From the NCBI GenBank assembly GCA_015066665.1, contig SVNX01000004.1, forward strand, positions 1 through 64,000: a DNA stretch of 64,000 bases, in the 5' to 3' direction. The notes beneath the pieces were generated by a model. It ran no database searches. It saw nothing but the letters and a program-made list of their open reading frames with translations, and was not told the origin of the DNA. The stretch's first letter is position 1. Each line of letters starts with the position of its first letter. A program made the translations under genes and the position numbers. Of this stretch, positions 27,930-39,078 are shown piece after piece. This DNA is from Ruminococcus sp. (GTDB taxonomy: Bacteria > Bacillota > Clostridia > Oscillospirales > Ruminococcaceae).

Positions 27930-28379
27930 TTATTCAGCAGAATCTGCTTCGAGTGTCTCAATTTCCAACTCATCAAAGTTGAAATCCAGCTCCTCGCCGC
28001 AGCCAGGACATACGGTCTCGCCCTCTTCAAGGGTCTCCTCGTCCAGAATGATGCACTTGCCGCAGGTCGGGCAGATGGCAGTATACTGCTCCTCATCGTC
28101 GTCATCCATGCAGCCGGAAGTACAGCAGCAGCTGCTGCAGTCGTCCTCGTCGTCATCCTCGTCCATTTCATCGCACAGGAAATCTTCCAGATCGCCCAGA
28201 TCTTCATCCAGAATGTCGCACAGCTCTTCAAGCTCAGCCACACGATCCTCCAGCTCCTGTGTATAGGTCAGCAGTTCCTCGAGTGCCTCGCAGATGGCAT
28301 AGTAAACCTTGCCCTCCTTGGAAGCGGAATCTGTGTCCTGACCTGCAAGCAGGCCCTTCAGAAATGCAATCTTATCCAT
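27930..28379 (-). CDS. CD1247-type N-terminal domain / zinc-ribbon acidic protein
   Basis: MDKIAFLKGLLAGQD...; CPTCGKCI...CPGCGEEL. Confidence 0.8.
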   Translation of the reverse strand: MDKIAFLKGLLAGQDTDSASKEGKVYYAICEALEELLTYTQELEDRVAELEELCDILDEDLGDLEDFLCDEMDEDDDEDDCSSCCCTSGCMDDDDEEQYTAICPTCGKCIILDEETLEEGETVCPGCGEELDFNFDELEIETLEADSAE

Positions 28380-28414
28380 AATAGCCCCTCCTTTCGGGTG
28401 TGTCAGACTATTTC

Positions 28415-28972
28415 TTATGCACGCTCCATGTACTCGCCGGTTCTGGTATCGATGCGGATCATATCGCCTTCATCGATGAACAGAGGTACTCTGATCTCTG
28501 CGCCGGTCTCGAGTGTAGCGGGCTTGGTTGCGTTTGTAGCAGTATCACCCTTGAAGCCGGGATCGGTCTGGGTAACCTGCAGCTCTACAAAGAAGGGCGG
28601 CTCAACGCCGAATACATTGCCCTTGTAGGACAGAACCTTAACTTCCATGTTCTCCTTAACGAACTTGAAGTTGTCGCCGAGCTTGGAAGCATCGATGGGC
28701 AGCTGCTCGTAGGACTCCATATCCATGAAGTAATACAGACCGCCGTCCTCATACAGATACTGCATATCCTTTCTCTCGATGAATGCAGTCGGGAACTTTT
28801 CAGTGGGGTTGAAGGAACGCTCAACCACTGCACCAGTGATCACGTTCTTGAACTTAGTTCTTACAAAAGCGGCGCCCTTGCCGGGTTTTACATGCTGGAA
28901 CTCAACAACCTGTACTACGTTGCCGTCCATCTCAAACGTTACGCCGTTTCTGAAATCACCTGCTGTAATCAT
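28415..28972 (-). CDS. efp: elongation factor P
   Basis: [44 protein letters not shown]. Confidence 0.97.
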   Translation of the reverse strand: MITAGDFRNGVTFEMDGNVVQVVEFQHVKPGKGAAFVRTKFKNVITGAVVERSFNPTEKFPTAFIERKDMQYLYEDGGLYYFMDMESYEQLPIDASKLGDNFKFVKENMEVKVLSYKGNVFGVEPPFFVELQVTQTDPGFKGDTATNATKPATLETGAEIRVPLFIDEGDMIRIDTRTGEYMERA

Positions 28973-29055
28973 AAAAAATAAACCTCCGTAAATTCAAACT
29001 TATATATTCTATTTTACACTAAAACCGATTTTTTTTCAATAGTTATTCCGAAATA

Positions 29056-30126
29056 TTACAGACAAATCAGCTTCTTTGTGAATTTCGTCAAATTCTCGCA
29101 TCCGTTTTCAGTAATATTCACGAAATCTTCAATGCGCACACCGAACTTTCCGGGGAGATAGATGCCGGGTTCCACTGTCACAACATGGCCAGCCCCCAGC
29201 AGACGCTTCGCATTCGGGGAAGCAACGGGGTATTCATGGATCTCAAGACCCACGCCATGGCCGAGGGAATGGCCGAAGGCATCGCCATAGCCAGCCTCTG
29301 CGATCACGCTGCGTGCAATGCCGTCGAGTGCCTGTCCGGACATGCCTGCCTTCACTGCGGCAAGCGCCGCCTCCTGTGCGTGCAGGACGGTCTCATAGAC
29401 ATGCCGCATCTCATCCGTCGGCTCACCCACGCAGACTGTACGGGTCATATCGCTGTGATAGCCGTCGACCACGGCACCGAAGTCCATCAGAACGAAATCG
29501 CCCTTCTGCACGGTTCTGTCCTCGGGGACGCCGTGGGGCATGGATGTGTGGGCACCGGTCAGGGCAATGGTCTCGAAGGAAAGATCCTCCGCCCCCTGTC
29601 TTCTCATGTGAAAATCAAGGAACAGGGCAATCTCACGCTCGGACATGCCGGCATGCAGTGTCTCCAGAAGCGCCGTGAGTGCGTCCTCAGCGAGTTTCTG
29701 TGCAGCCTTGATCTTTCCGATCTCCTCGGGCGTCTTGACCGTACGGAGCGCATAGAGGGCATCTGTGAGAGTGTTGTCGGTGATAAATTCTGTCTCAGGA
29801 AATTTCTCCTGCAAAGCCGCAAGACGCTGCAGGGTCAGGCTGCCGGATTCCACGGCAATGCGCTTGGCATTGTGTTTGTCAAACAATGCAGCCATCTGCT
29901 CATAGAGGTTCTCCTGCTCGATGACGACGGCATCGCGGACGACTTCCTTTGCCTTCTCCACATAGCGGAAATCGATGAGCAGGTAGCTCTGCTCCGGAAA
30001 GCACAATACCGTGCCTGCCGAGGACTTCATGCCGGTGAGATAGCGGCGGTTGATGTCATCGGTGATGAGGGAACAGTCGCAGTGCGCCGTCATGGATGCC
30101 GCAAGGCGCTGCAGGCGGCTGCTCAT
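29056..30126 (-). CDS. M24 Xaa-Pro peptidase
   Basis: VLMDFGAVVDGYHSDMTRT; FGHSLGHGVGLEIHEYP; VTVEPGIYLPGKFGVRIED. Confidence 0.94.
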   Translation of the reverse strand: MSSRLQRLAASMTAHCDCSLITDDINRRYLTGMKSSAGTVLCFPEQSYLLIDFRYVEKAKEVVRDAVVIEQENLYEQMAALFDKHNAKRIAVESGSLTLQRLAALQEKFPETEFITDNTLTDALYALRTVKTPEEIGKIKAAQKLAEDALTALLETLHAGMSEREIALFLDFHMRRQGAEDLSFETIALTGAHTSMPHGVPEDRTVQKGDFVLMDFGAVVDGYHSDMTRTVCVGEPTDEMRHVYETVLHAQEAALAAVKAGMSGQALDGIARSVIAEAGYGDAFGHSLGHGVGLEIHEYPVASPNAKRLLGAGHVVTVEPGIYLPGKFGVRIEDFVNITENGCENLTKFTKKLICL

Positions 30127-30560
30127 GCGTCACGCTCCGCAAGGGCGGTGAGGCCAAGATCATAGCTCAGCAGACCAAAGCCGGAAATGCTGCCGCAGCA
30201 GACGGGGGCAATGACGGAATGTGAGCGGAAGGCATCACGGGCGAAAATATTGCTGATGTGCACCTCGATGCAAGGAATCCGGATGGCCTTGATGGCATCG
30301 GCGATGGCATAGCTATAGTGGGTATACGCACCGGCATTGATGACCACACCGTAGAATTCGGTACGGGCGGCATGGAGCTTGTCGATGATGGCGCCCTCGT
30401 GATTGGACTGGAAGATCTCGCACTCGAGGCCGAGCTGTGCAGCACGCTCGAGCAAGTGCGCATTGAGCTTGTCAAAGCTCACATCGCCGTAGATGCCCGG
30501 CTCACGCTCACCGAGCAGATTGAGATTCGGGCCATGGATGACCAGGACTTTTCTTGCCAT
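30123..30560 (-). CDS. aroQ: type II 3-dehydroquinate dehydratase
   Basis: VIHGPNLNLLGEREPGIYG; QSNHEGAIIDKLH; NAGAYTHYSYAI. Confidence 0.96.
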   Translation of the reverse strand: MARKVLVIHGPNLNLLGEREPGIYGDVSFDKLNAHLLERAAQLGLECEIFQSNHEGAIIDKLHAARTEFYGVVINAGAYTHYSYAIADAIKAIRIPCIEVHISNIFARDAFRSHSVIAPVCCGSISGFGLLSYDLGLTALAERDA

Positions 30561-30562
30561 GG

Positions 30563-31057
30563 TTATGCCTCCTTGTAGAATTTTTTAGGCAGAAACGGCT
30601 TTTCCATAAACCGCTTGAATTTGAAGAATGCTGTTTTCTCGTGCTCCATGGGCGGGACATAGATGCTCTTGACGCCGAACCAGCTGGCACCGAGGATATC
30701 GGTGTAGATCTGGTCGCCCACCACAGCCAGTGCCTCCTTCGGGAGGTGCATATCCTCCGCAGCACGCCGGAAGCCATCCGAGAGGGGCTTTCTGCTGTCG
30801 CAGATGCACGGAATCCCCAAGAGCTTAGCAAAGGGCTTCACACGGGGCGGATGGTTATTGGAGACGAGACGCAGAGCAATGCCGGCACGTTTCATGGAAG
30901 CGATCCATTCCATGACACCCTCGGCGGGGACGGGATTGTCGTGTGTGGTCAGGGTGTTGTCGATGTCGAGCAGCAGTCCCCTCACACCCATTTTTTTGAG
31001 AAGCTGCGGGGAAATGCAGCACACAGACCGCACTGCAACCGTTGAATCAAACCACAT
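30563..31057 (-). CDS. YqeG family HAD-IIIA phosphatase
   Basis: GLLLDIDNTLTTHDNP; VGDQIYTDILGASWFG. Confidence 0.9.
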   Translation of the reverse strand: MWFDSTVAVRSVCCISPQLLKKMGVRGLLLDIDNTLTTHDNPVPAEGVMEWIASMKRAGIALRLVSNNHPPRVKPFAKLLGIPCICDSRKPLSDGFRRAAEDMHLPKEALAVVGDQIYTDILGASWFGVKSIYVPPMEHEKTAFFKFKRFMEKPFLPKKFYKEA

Positions 31058-31077
31058 AGTGCTCTCCTTTTCAATGA

Positions 31078-31107
31078 AAAAAACAAGGGCGCACCGTATG
31101 ATGCGCC
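31078..31107 (-). terminator. Intrinsic terminator downstream of rpsU
   Basis: Minus strand gggcgca-tcatacgg-tgcgcccttgttttttt. Confidence 0.85.
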
Positions 31108-31130
31108 CACAGGGTTGCCCCTTATTGTCT

Positions 31131-31304
31131 TTAATACTTGCGCTTGCGAGCTGCCTCGGACTTCTTCTTGCGCTTTACTGAAGGCTTTTCGTAATGTTCT
31201 CTCTTACGAACCTCAGCAATTACGCCGTCCTTCGCGCAGGATCTCTTGAAACGCTTCAGAGCGGTATCCAGAGACTCATTCTTGCCTACACGTACTTCTG
31301 CCAC
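31131..31304 (-). CDS. rpsU: 30S ribosomal protein S21 (57 aa, GTG start; not in supplied ORF track)
   Basis: (M)[56 protein letters not shown]; gggaggg RBS. Confidence 0.97.
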   Translation of the reverse strand: MAEVRVGKNESLDTALKRFKRSCAKDGVIAEVRKREHYEKPSVKRKKKSEAARKRKY

Positions 31305-31600
31305 TTACTATTCCCTCCCTTTGCCACCAAGACAGAGGTTCTATCCGACAGTTCCCTGCATTGGATAGTATACTAAACTTCCCTTTTGAGAAGGTAGTTT
31401 GTCAACCACATAATCTTGCACTTACAAGCATAAAAATATTATACCATACTGTGCATATTTTGTCAACCGGTTTTTCTTCGGAATTGGATTTTTGTCACTT
31501 GCTACAAAATCCACACCGTTGTTTTGTACATAAATCCGGTATTGCCTGACGCACAGAAGTCGCAAACAACTGCCTGCGGCTTCTGCATATCATTTTATTT

Positions 31601-34009
31601 TTACTTGACTACGATATTCACGAGCTTGTTCGGAACATAGATCTGCTTCACGATCTGCTTGCCCTCGATGACCTCAGCCACCTTGGGTTCAGCCGCAGCC
31701 TGTGCAAGTACATCCTCCTGTGCAGCGCCCATGGGGATGTTGATCTTGCAGCGGATCTTGCCGTTGACCTGTGCTACGATCTCCACAGTCTCGTCCACGC
31801 ACTGTGCCTCGTCATACTTCGGCCATACCTGCTCGTTCAGTACGCCTTCAAAGCCAAGCAGCTCATACATCTCCTCGGTCAGGTGGGGTGCGAAGGGATT
31901 GAGCAGCATCAGCAGTGTGCGCATTTCAGCACGGTTCACGCTGCCCTCTGCATAGATATCGTTCACCAGAGCCATCATTGCGGCAATGGCGGTGTTGAAC
32001 TTCAGAGCCTCGATGTCCTCGGAGACCTTCTTGATGGTCTTGTGGATCTTGGAGGAGAGGCTGTCACGATAGCTGTCGCCGTCGATGACGCTGTCCTGCA
32101 GTGCCCAGACTCTGTCGAGGAAACGCTTGCAGCCCTTGATGCTGGAGGGGCTCCAGGGAGCGGACTTCTCGAAGTCGCCGATGAACATCTCATAGAGACG
32201 CAGGGTATCTGCACCGTACTGACGGATGATGTCGTCGGGATTGATGACATTGCCTCTGGACTTGGACATCTTCTGGCCGTCCTCACCGAGCACCATGCCG
32301 TGGGAGGTACGCTTCATGTACGGCTCCTTGTGGGCTACGCTGCCGATGTCATACAGGAACTTGTTCCAGAAACGGGAGTAGAGCAGGTGGAGTGTGGTGT
32401 GCTCCATACCGCCGTTGTACCAGTCTACGGGCATCCAGTATGCGATGGCTTCCTTGGAGGCCAGCTCATTGGGATTCTGCGGGTCGCAGTAACGCAGGAA
32501 GTACCAGGAAGAACCTGCCCACTGGGGCATGGTATCGGTCTCACGCTTTGCGGGGCCGCCGCAGCAGGGACAGGTGGTATTGATGAAGCTGTCGAGGGTG
32601 GCCAGCGGGGATTCGCCGTTGTCGGTGGGCATGTAGCTCTCAACATCGGGGAGACGCAGCGGCAGCTCTTCCTCAGGAATGGCTACCCAGCCGCACTTCT
32701 CGCAGTTCACGAGCGGGATCGGCTCGCCCCAGTATCTCTGACGGCTGAATACCCAGTCACGCAGCTTGAAGTTCACCTTGCGGTGACCCTTGCCGGTTTC
32801 CTCGAGCCAGTCCTTGATCTTGACCTTGGCATCCTCAACGCTCAGACCTGTGAGGAAGCCGGAGTTCACCATTACGCCTGTTGCGCAGTCTGTGAAGGCA
32901 GCTTCTTCGATATTACCGCCTGCAACGACCTCGACCATATCAATGCCGAAGACCTTTGCGAATTCCCAGTCACGATCGTCATGTGCAGGTACGGCCATGA
33001 TGGCACCGGTACCGTAGCTCATGAGAACATAGTCGGAGATGAAGATCGGGATTTCCTTGCCGTTGACGGGATTGACCGCACGCACGCCCTTGAGCTGCAC
33101 GCCGGTCTTGTCCTTGTTCATTTCTGTTCTGTCGAAATCGGACTTCTTGGCAGCCAGCTCCTGATATGCCTTGATTTCGTCCATATTCTCGAGCTTGTCA
33201 GCCCACTTTTCGAGCATGGGATGCTCGGGTGCGATAACCATATAAGTCGCACCGAAGAGGGTATCGGGACGGGTGGTGTACACAGTCAGGGTGTCCCCTG
33301 TTGTGGTATCAAAGTCCACCTCGGCGCCCTCGGAACGGCCGATCCAGTTAATCTGTGTGGTACGGATTCTGTCAAGGTAGTTGACTTCATCCAGATCGTC
33401 GATCAGCTTCTGTGCATATTCTGTGATCTTGAGCATCCACTGGCTCTTGACCTTGCGGACAACTTCACCGCCGCAGCGCTCGCAGCAGCCGCCGACAACT
33501 TCCTCATTCGCCAGAACGACCTTACAGGAAGTACACCAGTTAACAGCCATTTCCTTCTTATAAGCCAGACCCTTCTTGAAGAGCTGGAGGAAGATCCACT
33601 GTGTCCACTTGAAGTACTCGGGATCGGTGGTGTTGACCTCACGCTCCCAGTCAAAGGACAGACCGAGTGCCTTGAGCTGCTCCTTGAAGCGTGCCACGTT
33701 CTTCTCGGTTACGATGGCCGGATGGATCTTGTTCTTGATGGCGAAGTTCTCGGTGGGCAGACCGAATGCATCCCAGCCCATGGGGAAGAGTACATTGTAG
33801 CCCTCGAGACGGCGCTTTCTGGATACGATATCCATTGCCGTGTACGGACGGGGATGGCCGATGTGCAGACCCTGACCGGACGGATAGGGGAATTCTACCA
33901 GTGCATAGAATTTCGGCTTGGAATAGTCGGTTCCTGCACGGAAGGTGTGGTGCTCATCCCAGTAAGCCTGCCACTTCTTTTCAATTTTGCTGTAATCATA
34001 TTTACTCAT
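31601..34009 (-). CDS. leuS: leucyl-tRNA synthetase
   Basis: [22 protein letters not shown]-type and [14 protein letters not shown]. Confidence 0.98.
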   Translation of the reverse strand: MSKYDYSKIEKKWQAYWDEHHTFRAGTDYSKPKFYALVEFPYPSGQGLHIGHPRPYTAMDIVSRKRRLEGYNVLFPMGWDAFGLPTENFAIKNKIHPAIVTEKNVARFKEQLKALGLSFDWEREVNTTDPEYFKWTQWIFLQLFKKGLAYKKEMAVNWCTSCKVVLANEEVVGGCCERCGGEVVRKVKSQWMLKITEYAQKLIDDLDEVNYLDRIRTTQINWIGRSEGAEVDFDTTTGDTLTVYTTRPDTLFGATYMVIAPEHPMLEKWADKLENMDEIKAYQELAAKKSDFDRTEMNKDKTGVQLKGVRAVNPVNGKEIPIFISDYVLMSYGTGAIMAVPAHDDRDWEFAKVFGIDMVEVVAGGNIEEAAFTDCATGVMVNSGFLTGLSVEDAKVKIKDWLEETGKGHRKVNFKLRDWVFSRQRYWGEPIPLVNCEKCGWVAIPEEELPLRLPDVESYMPTDNGESPLATLDSFINTTCPCCGGPAKRETDTMPQWAGSSWYFLRYCDPQNPNELASKEAIAYWMPVDWYNGGMEHTTLHLLYSRFWNKFLYDIGSVAHKEPYMKRTSHGMVLGEDGQKMSKSRGNVINPDDIIRQYGADTLRLYEMFIGDFEKSAPWSPSSIKGCKRFLDRVWALQDSVIDGDSYRDSLSSKIHKTIKKVSEDIEALKFNTAIAAMMALVNDIYAEGSVNRAEMRTLLMLLNPFAPHLTEEMYELLGFEGVLNEQVWPKYDEAQCVDETVEIVAQVNGKIRCKINIPMGAAQEDVLAQAAAEPKVAEVIEGKQIVKQIYVPNKLVNIVVK

Positions 34010-34035
34010 TGGAAGTTCCTTCTTTCCTATGTAAT

Positions 34036-34368
34036 TTATGCCGTTTTGTTAAAGTAGGCACGGACATCCTTCTGGAAGATGAGGATGGCTGCCGCACCGA
34101 TATCGAGTATGCCCTCGAGCAGGTAGAGCCAGCTGCCGGGCAGACCGCCGAGATTGCCGGGGAGATAATACAGTGCTGTCAGTGCAGCAAGGGCTGCGAC
34201 GATGTAGTTGCAGTACTTCAGGCCCAGAACCAGCACGGCCGCATAAGCCACCGCAATCACGAGCATGAAGAAATTCTGGAAGCCAAAGCCCCCGAGCAGG
34301 AGATTGAGCACCTGCTTGACGATGAAATAAATGCCGATGCCAAGGGCAAAGGTTCTGCCTTTTGCCAT
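34036..34368 (-). CDS. small membrane protein
   Basis: 4 hydrophobic segments. Confidence 0.65.
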   Translation of the reverse strand: MAKGRTFALGIGIYFIVKQVLNLLLGGFGFQNFFMLVIAVAYAAVLVLGLKYCNYIVAALAALTALYYLPGNLGGLPGSWLYLLEGILDIGAAAILIFQKDVRAYFNKTA

Positions 34369-34730
34369 TATTCAGCCACCTCCAGGAACTGTGCGGGGTC
34401 AATTTCCTCCGCATCCGCCCAGAGCTGCTCCAGACGATAGAAGCTGCGCATCTCCTGATAGAACACATGGACAATCACATCGGAATAGTCCAAGATGTAC
34501 CAGTTGGAGCCGCCCATGCCTTCCTTGTGTGCCGGTTCCACACCGAGCTGGGACAGACGGAATTCCGCTTCCTCGGCAAGGGTCTTGGTATGGGTGGTGC
34601 TGGTGCCGTTGGCGATGATGAAATAGTCGCCAAGCACAGTAAGGTCTGTGATCTTCAGGATACGGATATCCTCTGCACGCTTTGCATCGAGACCACGGAC
34701 GATTTCTCTGATCTTTTCTTCTGTTGTCAT
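34368..34730 (-). CDS. rsfS: ribosome silencing factor
   Basis: DIRILKITDLTVLGDYFIIANGTSTTHTKTLAEE; EGMGGSNWYILDYSDVIVHVF. Confidence 0.95.
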   Translation of the reverse strand: MTTEEKIREIVRGLDAKRAEDIRILKITDLTVLGDYFIIANGTSTTHTKTLAEEAEFRLSQLGVEPAHKEGMGGSNWYILDYSDVIVHVFYQEMRSFYRLEQLWADAEEIDPAQFLEVAE

Positions 34731-34771
34731 ACAATCACTCCTTCTATTCTGCGGCGGTGCCGCATCACTTT

Positions 34772-35950
34772 TCAATTCACAAGATCCTCGAAGTTCTGTG
34801 CCGTATCGTCATTGACGGTATTGCGGTAGCTGCCCTCGGGGACAAGCTCGATGATCGAGCTGTTTTCATAGGCAAGCGGCACCTGTCTGGGACGGAACCA
34901 CTTGTTGATGATTTCAAGTGCGGCGGTCTTATGAATCGACCACATGGACTGGCCACCGGGGCCGGTGGCCTCTTCGCCGGGCACCATGAAGACATTGACA
35001 CGATCCATGCTGACGGTACCGGCAAGATCGGCGATCATGCTGATCTGTTCCATGCTCAGATCCGTTGCCATCAGCTGTCTGTCATAGATCTTCCGCATGG
35101 CACTCATGAGTTCAAGATTCCCCATATCGAGTGCTTTTTTCATCGCTGCGGCAAGAAAGAGACGCTGTGCCTTGACACGGCCGATGTCGCCTTCGTTATA
35201 GCCGCTGCGGAAACGCAGGAACCACTCGGACTGGGTGCCGTTCAGCACCTGCCTGCCCTCATAGAGGATCTTATCCGGCTCATAGACAATGGTACGGGGC
35301 AGATTGATCGGGATACCGCCGATGATGTCGACGATCTCCACAATGCTGTCGCAGTTGGTGATGACATAGGAATCGACAGGAATGCCGAAGCTCTCCTGTA
35401 CGGCATCGACCACACGCTGCACCTTGCTGACGCTCTTGTCGCCGCAGGCATAGATGCTGTTGAATTTATTCGTGCCTGAATTCGTGTAGTCGGGCATATA
35501 GCTGTCACGGGGGATCTGGAGGATATTCATGCTGGCGGTACGGATGTTGAACTGGATGAGATAGTTCACATCGTGCAGCGTGCCGCCGCCGTTTGTGAAT
35601 GTATCAAATCCGAGGAACAAAATGGTATACTGCCCTTCGATGGTCTGGTTGAGATCCAGTCCGTCATCGAATGTGACATCCTCCTCACTGCGCAGCTCCT
35701 CCTTGACCGCCTGGGACTCGACCTTGGAGATGGTGCCCTCCTGAATGATCATGGGCTGCCAGCGTTTGAAATAGGACGGGATGGAGACATGTTCGATGGT
35801 TTCCTCGGCACCGTTTGCCTCATGCAGCACCATGATGGGTGCATTGAGTACAAGCACGGCAGCGATCACCAGTGTGAGAACGATCGAACAGGCCTTCATA
35901 CTAATGTTTACGATTCTTTTTTTGGCTTTATCAGTTAATTTTTTGCTCAT
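34772..35950 (-). CDS. LytR-CpsA-Psr (LCP) family protein
   Basis: N-terminal TM; LNILQIPRDSYMPDY-like and WFLRFRSGYNEGDIGRVKAQRLFLAA. Confidence 0.92.
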   Translation of the reverse strand: MSKKLTDKAKKRIVNISMKACSIVLTLVIAAVLVLNAPIMVLHEANGAEETIEHVSIPSYFKRWQPMIIQEGTISKVESQAVKEELRSEEDVTFDDGLDLNQTIEGQYTILFLGFDTFTNGGGTLHDVNYLIQFNIRTASMNILQIPRDSYMPDYTNSGTNKFNSIYACGDKSVSKVQRVVDAVQESFGIPVDSYVITNCDSIVEIVDIIGGIPINLPRTIVYEPDKILYEGRQVLNGTQSEWFLRFRSGYNEGDIGRVKAQRLFLAAAMKKALDMGNLELMSAMRKIYDRQLMATDLSMEQISMIADLAGTVSMDRVNVFMVPGEEATGPGGQSMWSIHKTAALEIINKWFRPRQVPLAYENSSIIELVPEGSYRNTVNDDTAQNFEDLVN

Positions 35951-36567
35951 TTTGCGGGCATCCTTTCCCTCTGTCTGGATTCCCCGTTCTCCTGTTCCGT
36001 CATGGAGCGGAGCAGGTAGGCATTGTAGGCGGAGACGGTGTACTGCGGGAGAAGTCCGCCCTTTTTGAGGACACTCTGCGACGCCTGCCGCAGGGACTCA
36101 AGCATGGCGTTCTGCAAATTCTCATGCGCCAGCTTCCGCATTTTTCCGACTCCCTTGAAATCACGCTCATCGGAGATGAGATCGGCCATATAGACGATCT
36201 CCTCAAGGAGCGACATCCCTTCCCTGCCGACGGTATGGAACCGCACGGCATTGAGAATATCCTCATCCTTCACGCCGAATTCCGTCTGAAGGAATCTTGC
36301 ACCGGCAATCCCATGCCAGAGCTTCTTCGAATACAGCTCCGCCGCATCCGGTTTAAAATCACCGGACAGCATCAGCTCACGCTGCTCCTCATACGGGAAT
36401 TCCTTGCAGATATCGTGTAAAAGTCCGGCAAAATAGGCTTTTTCCATATCCCCGCCATATCGCTGGGCGAGCTGTCGGGCGGCTCTTGCCACATTGCAGG
36501 AATGCCGGAACCGCTTGGGAGAAAGCTGCTGTTCAAGAAAAGCGATCTTATCCTTGATCTGATACAT
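35947..36567 (-). CDS. yqeK: YqeK-type HD hydrolase (bis(5'-nucleosyl)-tetraphosphatase, symmetrical)
   Basis: RFRHSCNVARAARQLAQRYG; GLLHDICKEFP; ILNAVRFHTVGREGMSLLEEIVYMADLIS. Confidence 0.92.
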   Translation of the reverse strand: MYQIKDKIAFLEQQLSPKRFRHSCNVARAARQLAQRYGGDMEKAYFAGLLHDICKEFPYEEQRELMLSGDFKPDAAELYSKKLWHGIAGARFLQTEFGVKDEDILNAVRFHTVGREGMSLLEEIVYMADLISDERDFKGVGKMRKLAHENLQNAMLESLRQASQSVLKKGGLLPQYTVSAYNAYLLRSMTEQENGESRQRERMPAK

Positions 36568-37171
36568 GCTCATCACTTCCTGCATATAGATTCGTCATTG
36601 TAATATATTGTACTATTTTTTCCGGCAAATAGCAAGAACAATCCTGTTTTTTCCCGATCATGTCCCGCAATTTTGTGGAAGATAGCGGATAACTTTCCAC
36701 ATTCACAAGGTGAATCTCACCATATTGCCGCAGGTGATCTGCGGCCTCAACCAGAAGACCGTACTCATCTTCCTCTCTTGCCGCACCCGCAAGGGCTGTG
36801 AGCTGCAGGATTTCCTGCCAGCGGTGCCACTGGGTGAACGTCCGGAGCATATCCCCGCCCACGAGGAAGAAAAACTGATCTTCGGGACGTTCCTCGATGA
36901 ACTGCTTCACTGTGTAGTAGGAGTAGCTGACGGTATCACGCCGCAGCTCGTCATCCCGCACACGCATCCACGAATAGTCCTCGGCGATGAGACGGCACAT
37001 GGCGAGCCTGTCGGCATCGGGGGCATAGTGGGTGCTGGATTTATGGGGCGGAATGCGGGCGGGCACCAGCCAGACTTCATCGAGCTGCAGCGCAGCATGA
37101 AGCTGCTCTGCCAGATGCAGATGGCCGTTATGGGGCGGATTGAAGCTCCCGCCGAAAATGCCGATCCGCAT
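36548..37171 (-). CDS. nadD: nicotinate-nucleotide adenylyltransferase
   Basis: MRIGIFGGSFNPPHNGHLHLAE; FFLVGGDMLRTFTQWHRW; PLSSTKLRDMI. Confidence 0.96.
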   Translation of the reverse strand: MRIGIFGGSFNPPHNGHLHLAEQLHAALQLDEVWLVPARIPPHKSSTHYAPDADRLAMCRLIAEDYSWMRVRDDELRRDTVSYSYYTVKQFIEERPEDQFFFLVGGDMLRTFTQWHRWQEILQLTALAGAAREEDEYGLLVEAADHLRQYGEIHLVNVESYPLSSTKLRDMIGKKQDCSCYLPEKIVQYITMTNLYAGSDEHVSDQG

Positions 37172-37479
37172 TACTTTGCCTTGGCGGCCTTGGGCAGTTC
37201 GATGACCGGATCCTGCGGGTTGCGCTTGAAGAGGACGAACTTGCTGCCGATGACCTGAACGACCTCGGACTTTGTCTTGGCAGCGATCTCCTCGGCGGCT
37301 TCACGGGAGGAGTACATGGAATTATCAAGTACACGCAGCTTGATCAGCTCTCTCTTGCGCAGGGCATCGTTCACCTGCTGAATGAGATTGTCATTGATGC
37401 CGCCCTTGCCGATCTGGAAGATGGTCTCATAAGCGGCAGCAAGGCTGCGAAGATGTGCTCTCTGTTTACTTGTCAGCAT
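37171..37479 (-). CDS. yhbY: YhbY-family RNA-binding protein (CRM domain)
   Basis: LTSKQRAHLRSLAAAYETIFQIGKGGINDN; GSKFVLFKR. Confidence 0.94.
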   Translation of the reverse strand: MLTSKQRAHLRSLAAAYETIFQIGKGGINDNLIQQVNDALRKRELIKLRVLDNSMYSSREAAEEIAAKTKSEVVQVIGSKFVLFKRNPQDPVIELPKAAKAK

Positions 37480-37528
37480 ATTGGGATTCCTTTCTTTGAT
37501 GATGTTCATGAAGAATTGTCCTGCGATT

Positions 37529-38104
37529 TTACATTTCGCTTTGCAGCAGTGCATAAAGTGCCTTCAGGGCATTGGCACGATGGCTCACGGCATTCTTTTC
37601 CTCGGCGGACAGCTCCGCAAAGGACTTGTCGCCGTACATGAAAACAGGATCATAGCCGAAGCCGTTTGTACCCCGCTTTTCGTAGCCGATGCTGCCGCAG
37701 CATTCACCGCTGCAATGGGTCAGCGTTCCGTTCTCATCGATATAGGCGATGGCGGTGACGAATTTTGCGCCCCGCTTCTCCGCCGGCACATCGGCCATGA
37801 CGGAAAGCAGCTTGTCGCAGTGTTCACCCTCGGGGGCAAACCGTGCGGAATACACGCCGGGGCCGCCGTCCAGTGCATCCACACAGAGGCCGCTGTCATC
37901 GGCGATGACGGGCAGACTGACGGCTTCAAACACGGCTCTCGCCTTGATGGCGGCATTTTCAGCGAAGGTGGCACCGTTTTCCTCGGGATTCACATTGCAG
38001 CCGGCCTCCTTCTGGGAGAGCACCTCGATGCCGAGGGGGGACAGGATCTCACGCACCTCACGCAGCTTATTGGCATTATTGGTTGCCAGTACAATTTTAT
38101 TCAT
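37529..38104 (-). CDS. rdgB: XTP/dITP diphosphatase, RdgB/HAM1
   Basis: VLATNNANKLREVREIL; SLPVIADDSGLCVDALDGGPGVYSARFA; GYDPVF. Confidence 0.96.
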   Translation of the reverse strand: MNKIVLATNNANKLREVREILSPLGIEVLSQKEAGCNVNPEENGATFAENAAIKARAVFEAVSLPVIADDSGLCVDALDGGPGVYSARFAPEGEHCDKLLSVMADVPAEKRGAKFVTAIAYIDENGTLTHCSGECCGSIGYEKRGTNGFGYDPVFMYGDKSFAELSAEEKNAVSHRANALKALYALLQSEM

Positions 38105-39068
38105 CCGCTTCGTCCTCCGTTTCCGCAGGCTGGGGCAGGCTTTCGATCTTCACGTCCTTGGAATGATCGAAGAGTGCCTTGACGAAGCTTGCATTGTCGA
38201 AGGGCTGCAGATCATCGATCTTCTCGCCCACGCCCACGAGCTTGACGGGAATGCCCAGTTCGTTGCGGATCGATACAACGATGCCGCCCTTGGCGGTGCC
38301 GTCGAGCTTTGTGAGGACGATGCCGGTGATGTCGGCCACCTCACTGAAGAGGCGTGCCTGACTGACGGCATTCTGGCCGGTTGTGGCATCGAGCACGAGA
38401 AGAACTTCTCTTGCACAGCCTTCTGCACGGGATTCGAGGATGCGGTTAATCTTGGCCAGCTCATCCATCAGATTCTTCTTGTTATGCAGTCTGCCGGCGG
38501 TATCAACGATGACCACATCGCAGTGTCTTGCCTTGGCGGCAGTGATGGCATCGAACACAACAGCCGCAGGATCGGAGCCCTCGGCATGCTTGACGATCTC
38601 CACGCCCGCACGCTGTGTCCAGACTTCCAGCTGGTCGATGGCAGCGGCACGGAAGGTATCGGCAGCAGCGACGATCACCCGCTTGCCCTCATTCCTGAAC
38701 TGGTGGCACATCTTGCCGATGGTCGTGGTCTTGCCCGCACCATTGACGCCGATGACCATGATGACCGAGGGCGTGGTGGACAGATCGAGCGAAACATCAT
38801 CCCCCATCATATCGCCGATGATCTCCTCGATCAGCTCCATGATCAGGGCGGGATCGGTCACGCCGCGTTCCTTGATGAGCTTGCGGAGACGCTCGCAGAT
38901 TTCCACGGAGGTTTCCACGCCCATGTCGCTCATGATCATGGTTTCCTCCAGCTCTTCGAACAGCTCCTCATCGATCTTGGTAAAGCGGTTGACGACACGC
39001 TGCATCTTCTGCACCATGGCGTCCCTGGTCTTCTGCAGACCTGCTTTGATTTTTGCAAAAAAGCCCAT
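38097..39068 (-). CDS. ftsY: signal recognition particle receptor FtsY
   Basis: [59 protein letters not shown]. Confidence 0.97.
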   Translation of the reverse strand: MGFFAKIKAGLQKTRDAMVQKMQRVVNRFTKIDEELFEELEETMIMSDMGVETSVEICERLRKLIKERGVTDPALIMELIEEIIGDMMGDDVSLDLSTTPSVIMVIGVNGAGKTTTIGKMCHQFRNEGKRVIVAAADTFRAAAIDQLEVWTQRAGVEIVKHAEGSDPAAVVFDAITAAKARHCDVVIVDTAGRLHNKKNLMDELAKINRILESRAEGCAREVLLVLDATTGQNAVSQARLFSEVADITGIVLTKLDGTAKGGIVVSIRNELGIPVKLVGVGEKIDDLQPFDNASFVKALFDHSKDVKIESLPQPAETEDEADE

Positions 39069-39078
39069 ATGCTTCCTC

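Noticed and set aside
34010-34036. T-box leader for leuS
   Set aside because: Only 26 nt separate leuS from the upstream operon gene; no room for a T-box and no tggnaccgcg-type motif.
31883-34057. 724-aa plus-strand ORF opposite leuS
   Set aside because: Antisense shadow of leucyl-tRNA synthetase.
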